Below are positions 43,394 through 52,586 of a stretch of 64,000 bases of DNA, one piece after another. The stretch covers positions 62,001 through 126,000 of the forward strand of contig CAWGXC010000001.1 in NCBI GenBank assembly GCA_963826475.1, given 5' to 3'. This DNA is from RHKX01 sp963826475. GTDB lineage: Bacteria; Actinomycetota; Thermoleophilia; Solirubrobacterales; 70-9. Position 1 is the first letter of the stretch. Each line of letters starts with the position of its first letter. The notes below the pieces were generated by a model. That model was not told the origin of the DNA. It worked only from the letters and a program-made list of their open reading frames with translations, and searched no databases. A program made the position numbers and the translations under genes.

Positions 43394-44521
43394 TCAGGGT
43401 CGGCCGCCCTCCGCGGGGAGCGTCCAGCGCTCCTCGATCCTGCCGAGGCGCCAGACGGCGACGGCGACGGCCCAGGTCAGGGCGAAGACCGCGACGATCG
43501 CGTAGCCGACGTAGTTGAGGTCGACCCCCGAGACGAAGTCCCACGGCTGGCCGGTGAGCGCGAGCTTCTCCGCGAAGACCGACATCAGCTCGATCGTTCC
43601 GATCAGGAGCGCGACGAAGACCGACAGCGCGGTGATCGTCAGGTTGTAGAAGATCTTTCGGATCGGCCGTGAGAACGCCCACCCGTAGGCGAAGTTCATG
43701 AACGCCCCGTCGATGGTGTCGAGCAGGCTCATGCCGGCGGCGAAGAGGATCGGCAGGCAGAGGATCGCGTAGAACGGCAGCCCGCTCGCGGCGGCGGTCC
43801 CCGCCGTCGCGAGCAGGGCGATCTCGGTGGCGGTGTCGAATCCGAGACCGAAGAGCAGCCCGAGCGGATACATCTGCCACGACTTCGTCACCGCCCGCGT
43901 GGCCCGCCCGTAGAAGCGGTTCATGAAGCCACGCTTGTTCAGCTGCTCCTCCAGCTCTTGCTCGCTGAACTCGCCTCGTCGCATCCGCCGGAAGATGCCG
44001 ACGATCCCGAACAGGACGATCAGGTTGAGGGTGCCCAGCAGGACGAGGAAAGTGCCCGAGATAGTCGGCCCGATCAGGCCCGTCGCTTGATGCAGCGTCG
44101 AGCCACCGTCGTCCACCGCACCGCTCAACCCCTGAATTCCAAGCGCGAAGGCAGCCGCGAGCAGGAAGACGATCGTCGAGTGACCGAGCGAGAAGAAGAA
44201 GCCGACCCCGAGCGGTCGCTGGCCGTCGGCCATCAGCTTGCGGGTGGTGTTGTCGATCGCGCCGATGTGATCGGCGTCGAAGGCGTGCCGCATGCCGAGG
44301 GTGTAGGCGGTGATCCCCAGGCCCACCGAGAAGACGGCTCCGTCGCCGAGCGCGAAGTGGCCGGGAACGACCACCCCGAAGAGCATCCCGAAGCCGATCA
44401 GGTGCAGCGCCACGATCGCCGCGGAGAAGCCGCCGGCCCGGCGCCACTCGGCTGGGCTGAGCGCGTTGCGCACGCGGCCGGCCCTGCCTGGCGTGGGCAG
44501 TCCAGCTCGTGATACCTCCAA
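43394..44521 (-). CDS. NiCoT-family nickel/cobalt permease
   Basis: 375 residues, about eight membrane helices. The signature RHAFDADHIGAIDNTTR (HAFDADHI at 79-86) in helix II is the metal-selectivity motif of NixA/HoxN. It probably imports Ni2+ for the hydrogenase encoded 5 kb upstream. The Fur-family regulator is its downstream operon partner. Confidence 0.93.
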   Translation of the reverse strand: MEVSRAGLPTPGRAGRVRNALSPAEWRRAGGFSAAIVALHLIGFGMLFGVVVPGHFALGDGAVFSVGLGITAYTLGMRHAFDADHIGAIDNTTRKLMADGQRPLGVGFFFSLGHSTIVFLLAAAFALGIQGLSGAVDDGGSTLHQATGLIGPTISGTFLVLLGTLNLIVLFGIVGIFRRMRRGEFSEQELEEQLNKRGFMNRFYGRATRAVTKSWQMYPLGLLFGLGFDTATEIALLATAGTAAASGLPFYAILCLPILFAAGMSLLDTIDGAFMNFAYGWAFSRPIRKIFYNLTITALSVFVALLIGTIELMSVFAEKLALTGQPWDFVSGVDLNYVGYAIVAVFALTWAVAVAVWRLGRIEERWTLPAEGGRP

Positions 44522-44583
44522 CGCGACCCCTTCCGGCGGCGGAACGACGCGGTCGGTTCCAACCTAACGCGAGCTCATCGCTA

Positions 44584-44600
44584 TTGCAACCAGGTTGCGT
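44584..44600. promoter_or_regulatory. Candidate Nur box between nickel permease and surE
   Basis: TTGCAA-CCAGG-TTGCGT fits the Streptomyces Nur box pattern tTGCaa-N5-ttGCAA with 10 of 12 positions. GCAACC and GGTTGC form a perfect 6-1-6 inverted repeat inside it. It is 63 bases before the permease ATG on the minus strand, where a repressor could block transcription. Confidence 0.6.
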
Positions 44601-44639
44601 TTAGCGCGCATCTGATCCGCCCGTAGAATCGGTCGCGCC

Positions 44640-45459
44640 TTGCGAGTTCTGCTCACCAACGACGATGGGATCGGCGCCTCGGGCCTGCAGACGCTGCGCC
44701 GGGCGCTGCTCGAGATCGACGGCATCGAGCTCTCGGTCGTGGCACCCAACTCGAACCGCAGCGCGACGGCGCGATCGATCACCACCCGCTCGCCGCTCTG
44801 GGTCGAGGAGATCCGCTTCGATGACGGGACGGCCGGCTACGCCACCGACGGCACCCCAGTCGACTGCGTGCGGATCGCCGATCTGGGCCTCGTCGGCGAG
44901 CGCCCCGAGCTGATCGTCTCGGGGATCAACCACGGATCCAACCTCGGCGACGATGTCACCTACTCCGGAACCGTCGCCGCCGCCCTGGAGGGGATCGTGC
45001 TCGGTATCCCGGCGATCGCCGTCTCCCAGCAGTCCATGGAGAGGGAGATGGGCTTCGAGCCCGGGCGCGAGTTCGACTTCTCCGTCGCCGCTCCGCTGAC
45101 GGCGGCGCTGGCTGCGATCGTCGGCGACGACGGGCTTCCCGAGGGCACGCTCCTGAACGTCAACTGCCCCGGCGGCGAGCCGAAGGGGATCGAGGTCGCG
45201 CGCCTCGGCAAGCGGGTCTACAACGATGAGCTCCAGCAGGTCGAGGAGGATTCCGACGGGCGCAAGCGCTACCGGATCTACGGATACTCGCCCGGGCTTC
45301 GAGGACGAGGAGGGAACCGACCTCGCCGCCGTCTCCCGCGGCTACGTCGCGATCACCCCGATTCACTTCGACCTGACCGATCACAGCGGGTTCGAAGGCG
45401 TCCGCCGACTGGGCCTGGAGCAGGCGCTCGAACGCGTGCTGGAGTCCGTCGGCGCGTGA
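44640..45459 (+). pseudogene. surE: 5'-nucleotidase SurE, frameshifted near the C-terminus
   Basis: The start is a TTG giving MRVLLTNDDGIGASGLQ with the SurE metal motif NDDG; a -10-like TAGAAT lies 10 bases before. The N-terminal ~220 residues are intact (APNSNRSATARSITT, VSGINHGSNLGDDVTYSGTVAAALEG). At CCCGGG (45291-45296) an extra base shifts the frame. The remaining C-terminal part (GFEDEEGTDLAAVSRGYVAITPIHFDLTDH) is in the next frame and ends with TGA at 45457-45459. As written the first frame reads through into ligA. Confidence 0.8.
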
Positions 45460-47480
45460 GCGGGGGCGACGGCGCCGAGGCCCGTGCGGCGGAGCTGCGC
45501 GAGCAGATCGCGATCTATGACCACGCCTACTACGTACTCGACGATCAGCTGGTCGGTGATGACGTCTACGACGGCCTGCTCGATGAGCTGCGGACAATCG
45601 AGGCGGAGAGCCCGGAGCTGCGGACGCCGGACTCGCCGACCCAGCGGGTCGGCGGCAAGCCGGTCGAGGGCTTCGAGCAGTACGAGCACCGGGAGCCGAT
45701 GCTCTCGCTGGCCAACGCCCGCAGCGCCGAGGATCTCGAGGCGTGGGAGCTGCGGATCCGCAACCTGCTGAAGCGCTACGACATCTCGGCGAATGAGATC
45801 ACCTACGTGACCGAGCCGAAGATCGACGGTCTCGCCATCTCACTGACCTACGAGGACGGCGTCTTCGTGCGCGGCACGACCCGTGGCGACGGCAGGATCG
45901 GCGAGGACGTCAGCCAGAACCTCCGGACGATCCGCTCGATTCCCCTGCGGATCCCCGACGCTCCCGCGGTGATCGAGGTCCGCGGGGAGATCTACTTCCC
46001 GCGCTCGGGCTTCGCGCGCCTGAACGAGGACCGCGCCGAGCGCGGGCTCCCGACCTTCGCCAACCCGCGCAACGCCGCGGCGGGGACCATCCGCCAGCAG
46101 GATCCGCAGCTCGCGGCCGAGCGCCCGCTGCAGATCTGGTGCTACGGGATCGGCTTCCGGCAGGGTGTCGAGCACGCCACCCACAGCGAGGAGATCGGGT
46201 GGCTGCGCGAGCGAGGTTTCCGGGTCAACGGCGACATCTCGACGCAGGAGAGCGGGGAGGAGGTGGTCGAGCGCTGCCGGTGGTGGGAGGAGAACCGCGA
46301 GCGGCTCGACTACGAGATCGACGGCGCCGTCGTCAAGGTCGATGACCGCGCGCTCTGGCGCGAGCTGGGAGTCGTCGGGCGTGAACCGCGCTGGGCGATC
46401 GCCTGGAAGTTCCCGCCGACCACGGCCACGACGATGCTCAACAAGATCGTCTGGAACGTCGGCCGGACCGGGCACATGGTGCCCTTCGCGATGCTCGAGC
46501 CGGTTCACGTCGGTGGCGTGACGGTCAGCACCGCAACGCTCCACAACGAGGAGGACCTCGCCCGCAAGGACGTGCGCGAAGGCGATGAGGTCGTGGTGAC
46601 GCGCGCGGGCGACGTGATCCCGCAGGTGATCGCCCCGCTGATCCAGCGGCGCGAGGGCAAGCGGTTGCGCAAGCCGAAGCCTCCGAAGAAGTGCCCGGCA
46701 TGCGGAACCGAGACCGTCAAGCCCGAGGGCGTCTGGACGATCTGCCCCAACCGCACCGGCTGCCCCGGTCAGGTCTTCCAGCACGTCAAGCACTTCGTCC
46801 ACCGCGGCGCCATGGACATCGACGGGTTCGGCGAGAAGCAGGCCCAGCGCTTCCTCGAGGACGGTCTGATCGCGGATGCCGCCGGGATCTACGATCTGAC
46901 CGCCGGCCAGCTGACCGGCCTCGAGCGCTTCGGTGAGGTCTCCGCCGGCAACCTGATCAAGGCGATCGAGGACTCCAAGCGGGCGCCGTTTCCCCGCGTC
47001 CTCTTCGCCCTCGGCCTTGCCGGGGTCGGCTTCGTCACCGCCGAGGCGCTCGCCCAGCACTTCGGATCGATCGATGCGCTGCTGGCAGCGAGCGAGGAGG
47101 AGATCACCGAGGTGGATGGAGTCGGGCCGATCCTGGCGGAGCAGATCGTCGAGCAGCTCTCCGACGAGCGGACTCGGGCCTTGATCGAGGCGCTCCGCGA
47201 GCGCGGACTGCGGCTCGAGCTCGCCGCCTCCGAGCGCCGCAGCGAGGACGGGCCGCTGCAGGGCAAGACACTCGTCATCACCGGCACGCTGCCCGACCTC
47301 AGCCGCGAGCAGGCGAGTGCTCTGATCAAGCGCGCCGGCGGCAAGGTCACGAGCTCGGTCTCGAAGAAGACCGACTACCTGGTGGCCGGCGAGAGCCCCG
47401 GGTCCAAGTACGCCAAGGCGGAGAAGTTCGAGACCGAGATCCTCGACGAGGCCGGGCTGCTTAAGCTGATCGGCGAATGA
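45456..47480 (+). CDS. ligA: NAD-dependent DNA ligase LigA
   Basis: 674 residues from a GTG overlapping the surE stop. The adenylation Lys is K122 in EPKIDGLA. OB fold, zinc finger (CPACGTETV, CPNRTGCPGQ), HhH and BRCT (residues ~590-674) domains are complete. It seals nicks in replication and repair. The upstream frame is joined to it only because of the surE frameshift. Confidence 0.97.
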   Translation: MSGGDGAEARAAELREQIAIYDHAYYVLDDQLVGDDVYDGLLDELRTIEAESPELRTPDSPTQRVGGKPVEGFEQYEHREPMLSLANARSAEDLEAWELRIRNLLKRYDISANEITYVTEPKIDGLAISLTYEDGVFVRGTTRGDGRIGEDVSQNLRTIRSIPLRIPDAPAVIEVRGEIYFPRSGFARLNEDRAERGLPTFANPRNAAAGTIRQQDPQLAAERPLQIWCYGIGFRQGVEHATHSEEIGWLRERGFRVNGDISTQESGEEVVERCRWWEENRERLDYEIDGAVVKVDDRALWRELGVVGREPRWAIAWKFPPTTATTMLNKIVWNVGRTGHMVPFAMLEPVHVGGVTVSTATLHNEEDLARKDVREGDEVVVTRAGDVIPQVIAPLIQRREGKRLRKPKPPKKCPACGTETVKPEGVWTICPNRTGCPGQVFQHVKHFVHRGAMDIDGFGEKQAQRFLEDGLIADAAGIYDLTAGQLTGLERFGEVSAGNLIKAIEDSKRAPFPRVLFALGLAGVGFVTAEALAQHFGSIDALLAASEEEITEVDGVGPILAEQIVEQLSDERTRALIEALRERGLRLELAASERRSEDGPLQGKTLVITGTLPDLSREQASALIKRAGGKVTSSVSKKTDYLVAGESPGSKYAKAEKFETEILDEAGLLKLIGE

Positions 47481-47980
47481 GCCAGATCCCGCCGATCGAT
47501 CCGACCCACCCACGTGGGCGCTTCAAGCGCGCGTTCCACGCCTTCGGGACCAGCAACGCGGGCCGCTGGTATGGGATCAACATCGCCTCCAAGATCGACC
47601 CGCCGCTGCTCAAGCTCACGCGCGGACGCTTCGCGACGACCTCGGCGCTGCCGCTCGTCGTGCTCCACGTCCGTGGCCGCCGCAGCGGCGAGCTCCGCCA
47701 CGTTCCCCTCGTCTACTTCACCGACGGCGAGGACGTGATCCTCGTCGCTTCCAGCTTCGGCCGTGCCAAGCACCCCGCCTGGTACCTGAACCTGCGCGCC
47801 AACCCCGACGTCCAGCTCACCGCTGGGGGCGTCACCGGCGACTACCACGCGACTCAGGTCGAGGGACCCGAGCGGGACCGTCTCTACGCCCTGGCCGAGC
47901 AGAACTACGCCGGCTACGGCGACTACGAGGTCCTCGCGGGCGAGCGCGAGATCCCGGTGATGTCGCTCGCTCCCGCTTAG
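47477..47980 (+). CDS. Deazaflavin (F420)-type nitroreductase family protein
   Basis: 167 residues overlapping ligA by 4 bases. It has the Ddn-like split beta-barrel: LVVLHVRGRRSGELRHVPLVY, then VASSFGRAKHPAWYLNLRANPDVQL. The family uses F420H2 or heme/flavin to reduce diverse compounds; the substrate is not readable. Confidence 0.88.
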   Translation: MSQIPPIDPTHPRGRFKRAFHAFGTSNAGRWYGINIASKIDPPLLKLTRGRFATTSALPLVVLHVRGRRSGELRHVPLVYFTDGEDVILVASSFGRAKHPAWYLNLRANPDVQLTAGGVTGDYHATQVEGPERDRLYALAEQNYAGYGDYEVLAGEREIPVMSLAPA

Positions 47981-49301
47981 GCCCGGGAATACGAACCGGC
48001 CGATCCGACTGATCGCTTCAGTTCGCCGGGCGCGATGGCCACCGATGGCTTCTGCTCGAGCAGTGACTCGAGCTCCATCACGGCCAGGTCCCGCCGACGA
48101 TCCGCTGCGATGGCGATCGCCATCTGCTGTGCCGCGTCCTTGAACCGGGGTTCGGCGAGAATGCGCGCCGCAGCCCGTCGAATCGCGGCGGGACGCGAAC
48201 CCGACCGGATGCGCACTCCCGCGCCACTCACCTCGAGGCGAGTGGCCACGTCGGCCTGATCGGCGCCCATGGGCATGCAGAGCACCGGCACACCGGCGGC
48301 GAGCGCCTTGATCGTCGTCCCATGCCCGCCGTGAGTGATCGCGAGCTGAGCCTGCTCGAGAACCTCGCGGTGCGGAGCCGATCGCAGCACCTGGACGTTG
48401 GGCCCCGCCTCGATCTCGGCGGGCTCGACTGTGGGCCCGGTGGTGATGATGGCGCGAACGGGCATTTCCGAGAGCGCCGCTGCGGTCCGCCTGAGGGCGT
48501 CCTCATGAGCCTGGTAGGCAGTGGTGAAGCCGACGAGGACCAGGGGCTCCTCACCTGCCGGGGCGCTCCAATCGCTCACCCATCCCGGATCGTCGAGACG
48601 CGGGCCGACGTAGCGGACTCCCGGTGGGAGCTCCTCAGCTGCGAAATCGAACGAGCTGCTGGTGAGGACAAGGGTCCGGTCCGCTCTGAGCGGCTGATCC
48701 AGCGCCTGGGCCAGCGGAGGGAGGCCGTGATTCCGACGGGCTGCGTTGAGGGCGCCGGCCCGCCATTCCACATCCGTCGTTGAAGTGCAGCCACGGTGGC
48801 GTCGCGACGACGGCCGAGGGGCCCTTTTGCCGGCATGAAGCCGGGTCCGAGCGGCGGTAATCCGGGTGCCGGCAGGGGATAGATCGTCGTCATCAACACC
48901 GCTAGCGGCAGCTTGGATGCCTCGGCGGCGATCTGGGCACCAACGAGAACGAGGTCCGAGACGACCGCGTCCGCCGGCTCACGAGCGAGTTCCTCGAGGA
49001 CGTCCTCGGCGTACGCCGAGGCGGGCCCGAACATCACCTCGTCTCGAAAGCGGGCGAACGCACCGAGTGGGGTCCTCGCCTCCCAAGCGCTCACCGGCTC
49101 GGTCTCGATCGAGCGCACGAAGCGATGCGGACCACGATTCCAAGGGACATGGCGAGCGCCGATCTGATCGACCTCGGGCTCGAGCACCGGGTCGCATTGG
49201 ACGCGGACGTGGTGGCCTCGAGCCGCCATCGAGGCGGCGACCGACAGCTGAGGAGGCGTAGTCCCACCCCCGTCTGGAATGGCGAAGAGATAACTACTCA
49301 C
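47977..49301 (-). pseudogene. UDP-glycosyltransferase (MGT-like), frameshifted
   Basis: N-terminal half, from the ATG at 49301, starts SSYLFAIPDGGGTTPPQLSVAASMAARGHHV, the GT-B acceptor domain. Near 48768-48775 the frame shifts by -1. The C-terminal half then contains the UDP-sugar-binding signature THGGHGTTIKALAAGVPVLCMPMGADQ and ends at 47977. Intact, it would be ~440 residues, normal for macrolide/flavonoid-type glycosyltransferases. It is in an operon with a TetR gene (4-base overlap). Pseudogene or sequence error. Confidence 0.8.
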
Positions 49302-49912
49302 TGCTGACTCCTCCTAATCGACTGGGCGATGATTCCCTCGACGAGCGCTTGGATGGTTTGCGTTGTCCGTTCCTTGCTCAATCCGCGATCGCGTCGAAGC
49401 TGCTTCCATGTCAGAACGTCGCAGGCGACGAGGAGCGTCAAGACCAGTTGCTCGCGCTGACCCTCCGAAAGCTCCCGGAGCCCCGGCTCGAACGTGCGCT
49501 CGACCCACGCGCGCATGTGCTTGCGTCCGTCGGCGAGCAATGGGCGCAGGGCCTCGATGCGGTCCTCGACCGCAAGGGCCCGCACCGTCGCGTCGCCGGC
49601 ACGCTCGTACCTATCCATCAGCGTCGCAACGGCCGTGGCCGCGTCGCCGACCGGGACGTCGTCGAGCTCGGACTCGACCTCGAGGCGGAGCCGGTCGGCG
49701 ACCGCGGAGAAGAGGCCGTCCTTTGTCGAGAAGTGGTTGACGACCGTAGCGAGGGCGACCGCGGCATCCCCCGCGATGCCTCGCAGTGTGACGTCGTCGT
49801 AGTGCTCGGCCATGAACCTGGCTCGAGCAGCATCGATGATGCGTTCGCGCGTCGCCGCGCTGCTCGCGGCGCGGCCGTCCATCCGGTAGTTCCTGACCTT
49901 TCCCATATTCAT
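49298..49912 (-). CDS. TetR-family regulator
   Basis: 204 residues; a start at the third codon (ATG at 49906, MGKVRNYRMDGR) is also possible. The N-terminal helix-turn-helix is ATRERIIDAARARFMAEHYDDVTLRGIAGDAAVALATVVNHF. The ligand domain is not assignable. It overlaps the glycosyltransferase by 4 bases and probably represses that pair through the palindrome at its own start. Confidence 0.9.
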   Translation of the reverse strand: MNMGKVRNYRMDGRAASSAATRERIIDAARARFMAEHYDDVTLRGIAGDAAVALATVVNHFSTKDGLFSAVADRLRLEVESELDDVPVGDAATAVATLMDRYERAGDATVRALAVEDRIEALRPLLADGRKHMRAWVERTFEPGLRELSEGQREQLVLTLLVACDVLTWKQLRRDRGLSKERTTQTIQALVEGIIAQSIRRSQQ

Positions 49913-49928
49913 TAGTACGCTGTACTAA
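49912..49928. promoter_or_regulatory. 17-bp palindromic operator at the TetR gene start
   Basis: TTAGTACGCTGTACTAA is a perfect 7-3-7 inverted repeat. It overlaps the annotated start codon, so it lies in the core promoter or first bases of the mRNA. Position and AT content in a GC-rich genome make it the likely TetR binding site. Confidence 0.65.
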
Positions 49929-49954
49929 CAGAAGGGAGATGGAGTTGTCAACCC

Positions 49955-51235
49955 CTAAGGCCGGTAGCGGGCGATCTCCACGACCATCTTGTCCTGGATG
50001 GAGCGGGCGTAGTCGTAGTCGCCGACCCCGTTCATCAGGATCGAGAAGGCGATCAGGTGCCGGCCCGACTTGCAGTAGCCGGAGAGGTTCGAAACCCCGT
50101 CGATTGTTCCCGTCTTGCCGCGACATCGCCGGGCGGCGGCGGTCCCACCCATCCGATCGGCCAGGGTGCCGTCCTTGCCGGCGATCGCGAGGGAGCTGAA
50201 GAGTGGGGCGCCGACCCCCCTTACCCTTCGGACCGCGCTGAGCAGCCTGACGACGTCCTTCGGGGAGGACTTGTTGTTGTCGGTGAGGCCGGAGCCGTCC
50301 ATCGCGTCCACCTTCGAGCCGAGCCCGCGTGCGTAGCGCTTGACGATCTTTGCGCCGCCTCTGGTGGTGCCCTGACGTTTGTCGGTGGCGTAGAGGCGCT
50401 TCAGCAACGTTTCGGCGAAGAAGTTGTTGGAGGGCTTGTTGGTGTCAGCTGCCAAGGCGGCAATCGAAGGCGAGTCGTATTCGCCGAGCGGCGGAGTCCC
50501 GCGAAGCTTCTTCGGCACGGCCTTGACCTTGACCTTGCCGTTGATGCCGACCCCGACTTCGCGCAGCCGGTCCCGGAACGCGATGCCGGCCGCCTTGGCC
50601 GGATCCTCGGAATAGGTCGAGCCTCCGTAGGTGAGGCCGCCGAGTGGCGCGACGTATTGGCTCGCGTCGTAGCCGGTCCCGGGAACGCCCCGAAGCCGGT
50701 CGAAGACGGTGTCATCGGCGAAGACGGTCCCGCTGACGCTCTTGATCCCGGCTCGGCGCACGTCGTTGGCAAGGTCGGTGACGCCGCCCGACCCGAAGGA
50801 GGGATCGCCGCCACCCACCAGGTAGAGGCTCCCCTTCAGACGTCCGGCGCCGGTGATCGTGCCCACCCGTTTGACCCGGGTCGCGATCGTGCCGCTCGCG
50901 CCGAGCACGTGCAGAGCGGTGCTCGTCGTGAAGAGCTTCTCGTTCGAGGCGAGCTTGCGCCGCCGGCCCTGGTTGCGGTCGAACAGGACGTGCTTGCTCT
51001 TGGCGTCGATGTCGAAGACGTAATAGCCGCTGGCGCCGGGGCCCTTGGAGGCGAGCTTCGCGAGCTTGCGATGCAGCGAGCCCCGGTCGAGCGGGCTCCT
51101 CGCCATCTGCTCGAGCCCGGGGGCGGAGCGCTGCGGCGTGTCGGTCTGCGCTTGCGCCTGGCTCGGTAGGGCGATCAGGACGCTCGCGCAGACGGCTAGG
51201 TAGACCTTGAAGCTGCGATTGTGGGGCTGGGCCAT
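49955..51235 (-). CDS. dacB: D-alanyl-D-alanine carboxypeptidase, PBP4/DacB family
   Basis: 426 residues with a signal peptide (cleavage near SQAQAQ, residue ~30). Penicillin-binding motifs: SxxK as SNEK (97-100), SxN as SNN (269-271) and KTG (374-376). It trims or cuts peptidoglycan peptides outside the membrane. No lipobox. Its start is divergent from the patatin gene. Confidence 0.93.
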   Translation of the reverse strand: MAQPHNRSFKVYLAVCASVLIALPSQAQAQTDTPQRSAPGLEQMARSPLDRGSLHRKLAKLASKGPGASGYYVFDIDAKSKHVLFDRNQGRRRKLASNEKLFTTSTALHVLGASGTIATRVKRVGTITGAGRLKGSLYLVGGGDPSFGSGGVTDLANDVRRAGIKSVSGTVFADDTVFDRLRGVPGTGYDASQYVAPLGGLTYGGSTYSEDPAKAAGIAFRDRLREVGVGINGKVKVKAVPKKLRGTPPLGEYDSPSIAALAADTNKPSNNFFAETLLKRLYATDKRQGTTRGGAKIVKRYARGLGSKVDAMDGSGLTDNNKSSPKDVVRLLSAVRRVRGVGAPLFSSLAIAGKDGTLADRMGGTAAARRCRGKTGTIDGVSNLSGYCKSGRHLIAFSILMNGVGDYDYARSIQDKMVVEIARYRP

Positions 51236-51322
51236 CGCGGCGATGGTAGTGGGCGCTTACGCCGATCAAGGGCCCTCTGCCCGTCTGGCCCGGGGGAATG
51301 GCCTGATATAACGGGTTCGCCG

Positions 51323-52561
51323 ATGAGTGAGGTTGTCAAGCTCGATCCGGCGAGTCGTTCGAGGGGGTCGAACGCTCGACGGCGACGCCGCTCCAAGACT
51401 GCCCTCGTTCTGGGAGGAGGCGGCTTCACGGGCGCGGTCTACGAGATCGGTGCCCTACGCGCCTTCGACCTGCTCGCCGTCAACCGCACCGTCAACGACT
51501 TCGACGTCTACGTGGGCACCAGCGCCGGCTCGTTCGTCGGCAGCGCGGTCGCCAACGGCGTCACGCCGGAGGAGATGATGCGGGTCCTCAACAAGAAGCT
51601 GCCCTCGCCGCTGCGGGACATGGACCTCGGCATGCTCCTGCGCCCGAACTACCGCGGCTTCGCCGATGCCGCGGTCCGCCTGCCCTTCCGTCTGATGGGG
51701 GTTGCTCGCGACATCGGCCGGACGCTCGTCGAAACCTCGGTCATGGACGTGGCAACGGGACTGGCCGCGGGCCTGCCCAAGGGCCTGTACACCGGCGCCG
51801 GGATCGAGGAGTACGTCGCCGAGATGCTCGCCGACCCCGATCGGACCGATGACTTCCGGATGCTCGAGCGCGAGCTCTACCTGACGGCGACCGAGATCGA
51901 CACGACCGAGCGCATCGTCCTCGGCGACGGCGAATGGAGCGACGTGCCGATCTCACGCGCCGTCGCCGCCTCCACTGCTTTGCCCCTCGTCTACGAACCG
52001 GTCGAGATCAAGGGCCGCGAGATGATGGACGGCGGAATCCGCTCGACCACGAACATCGACATCGCGGTCGAGAAGGGCGCGAAGTTCATCGTCGTCGTCA
52101 ACCCGATCGTCCCGTTCGTCAACGACTTCAGCAAGCGAGTGCCGACCATCTTCGGCAGTCGCGTCCGGCGGATCTCCGACATGGGGTTCATCGCGCTCGC
52201 CAATCAGGCCGTTCGGATGATCGCCCACGATCGTCTGCACCGGGCCGTCGAGGAGTGGGAGACCAAGTATCCGGGCGTGGACATCATCCTGATCGAGCCC
52301 GAGTTCGGCGACGAGCTGATGTTCTCGACCTCGATCATGGACTACAAGGCCCGCTTGCAGATCGCCAAGCACGGCTTCGAGTCGGTCACCCTCCGCCTCG
52401 CTCGCGACTACGACCGCTACAAGGCGGTGGCGGAGCGCCACGGCATCGAGATCTCGGCTAGGCGGATCAAGCACGTGCTCGATCAGGTCGAGCGCGAGCG
52501 GGACCAGACCCCCGCCTGGCGCCGAGTCTTCGAGCAGACAACCTCCGCGCTGCTCCGGTAG
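51323..52561 (+). CDS. Patatin-like phospholipase
   Basis: 412 residues from the ATG at 51323, with a TATAAC -10-like element 10 bases before. The oxyanion hole GGGGFTGAVYEIG (31-43), nucleophile S68 in GTSAGS and Asp236 in MMDGG form the Ser-Asp dyad. No signal peptide. It probably hydrolyses membrane lipid acyl esters. It is convergent with the fatty-acyl-CoA synthetase gene. Confidence 0.92.
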   Translation: MSEVVKLDPASRSRGSNARRRRRSKTALVLGGGGFTGAVYEIGALRAFDLLAVNRTVNDFDVYVGTSAGSFVGSAVANGVTPEEMMRVLNKKLPSPLRDMDLGMLLRPNYRGFADAAVRLPFRLMGVARDIGRTLVETSVMDVATGLAAGLPKGLYTGAGIEEYVAEMLADPDRTDDFRMLERELYLTATEIDTTERIVLGDGEWSDVPISRAVAASTALPLVYEPVEIKGREMMDGGIRSTTNIDIAVEKGAKFIVVVNPIVPFVNDFSKRVPTIFGSRVRRISDMGFIALANQAVRMIAHDRLHRAVEEWETKYPGVDIILIEPEFGDELMFSTSIMDYKARLQIAKHGFESVTLRLARDYDRYKAVAERHGIEISARRIKHVLDQVERERDQTPAWRRVFEQTTSALLR

Positions 52562-52586
52562 TCCTTCCTACTTGCCGCCGGGGTAT

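Noticed and set aside
44640..47480. A 946-residue SurE-LigA fusion protein
   Set aside because: The missing SurE C-terminus is present in the +1 frame, and LigA has its own GTG start overlapping the true SurE stop. A single-base frameshift explains it.
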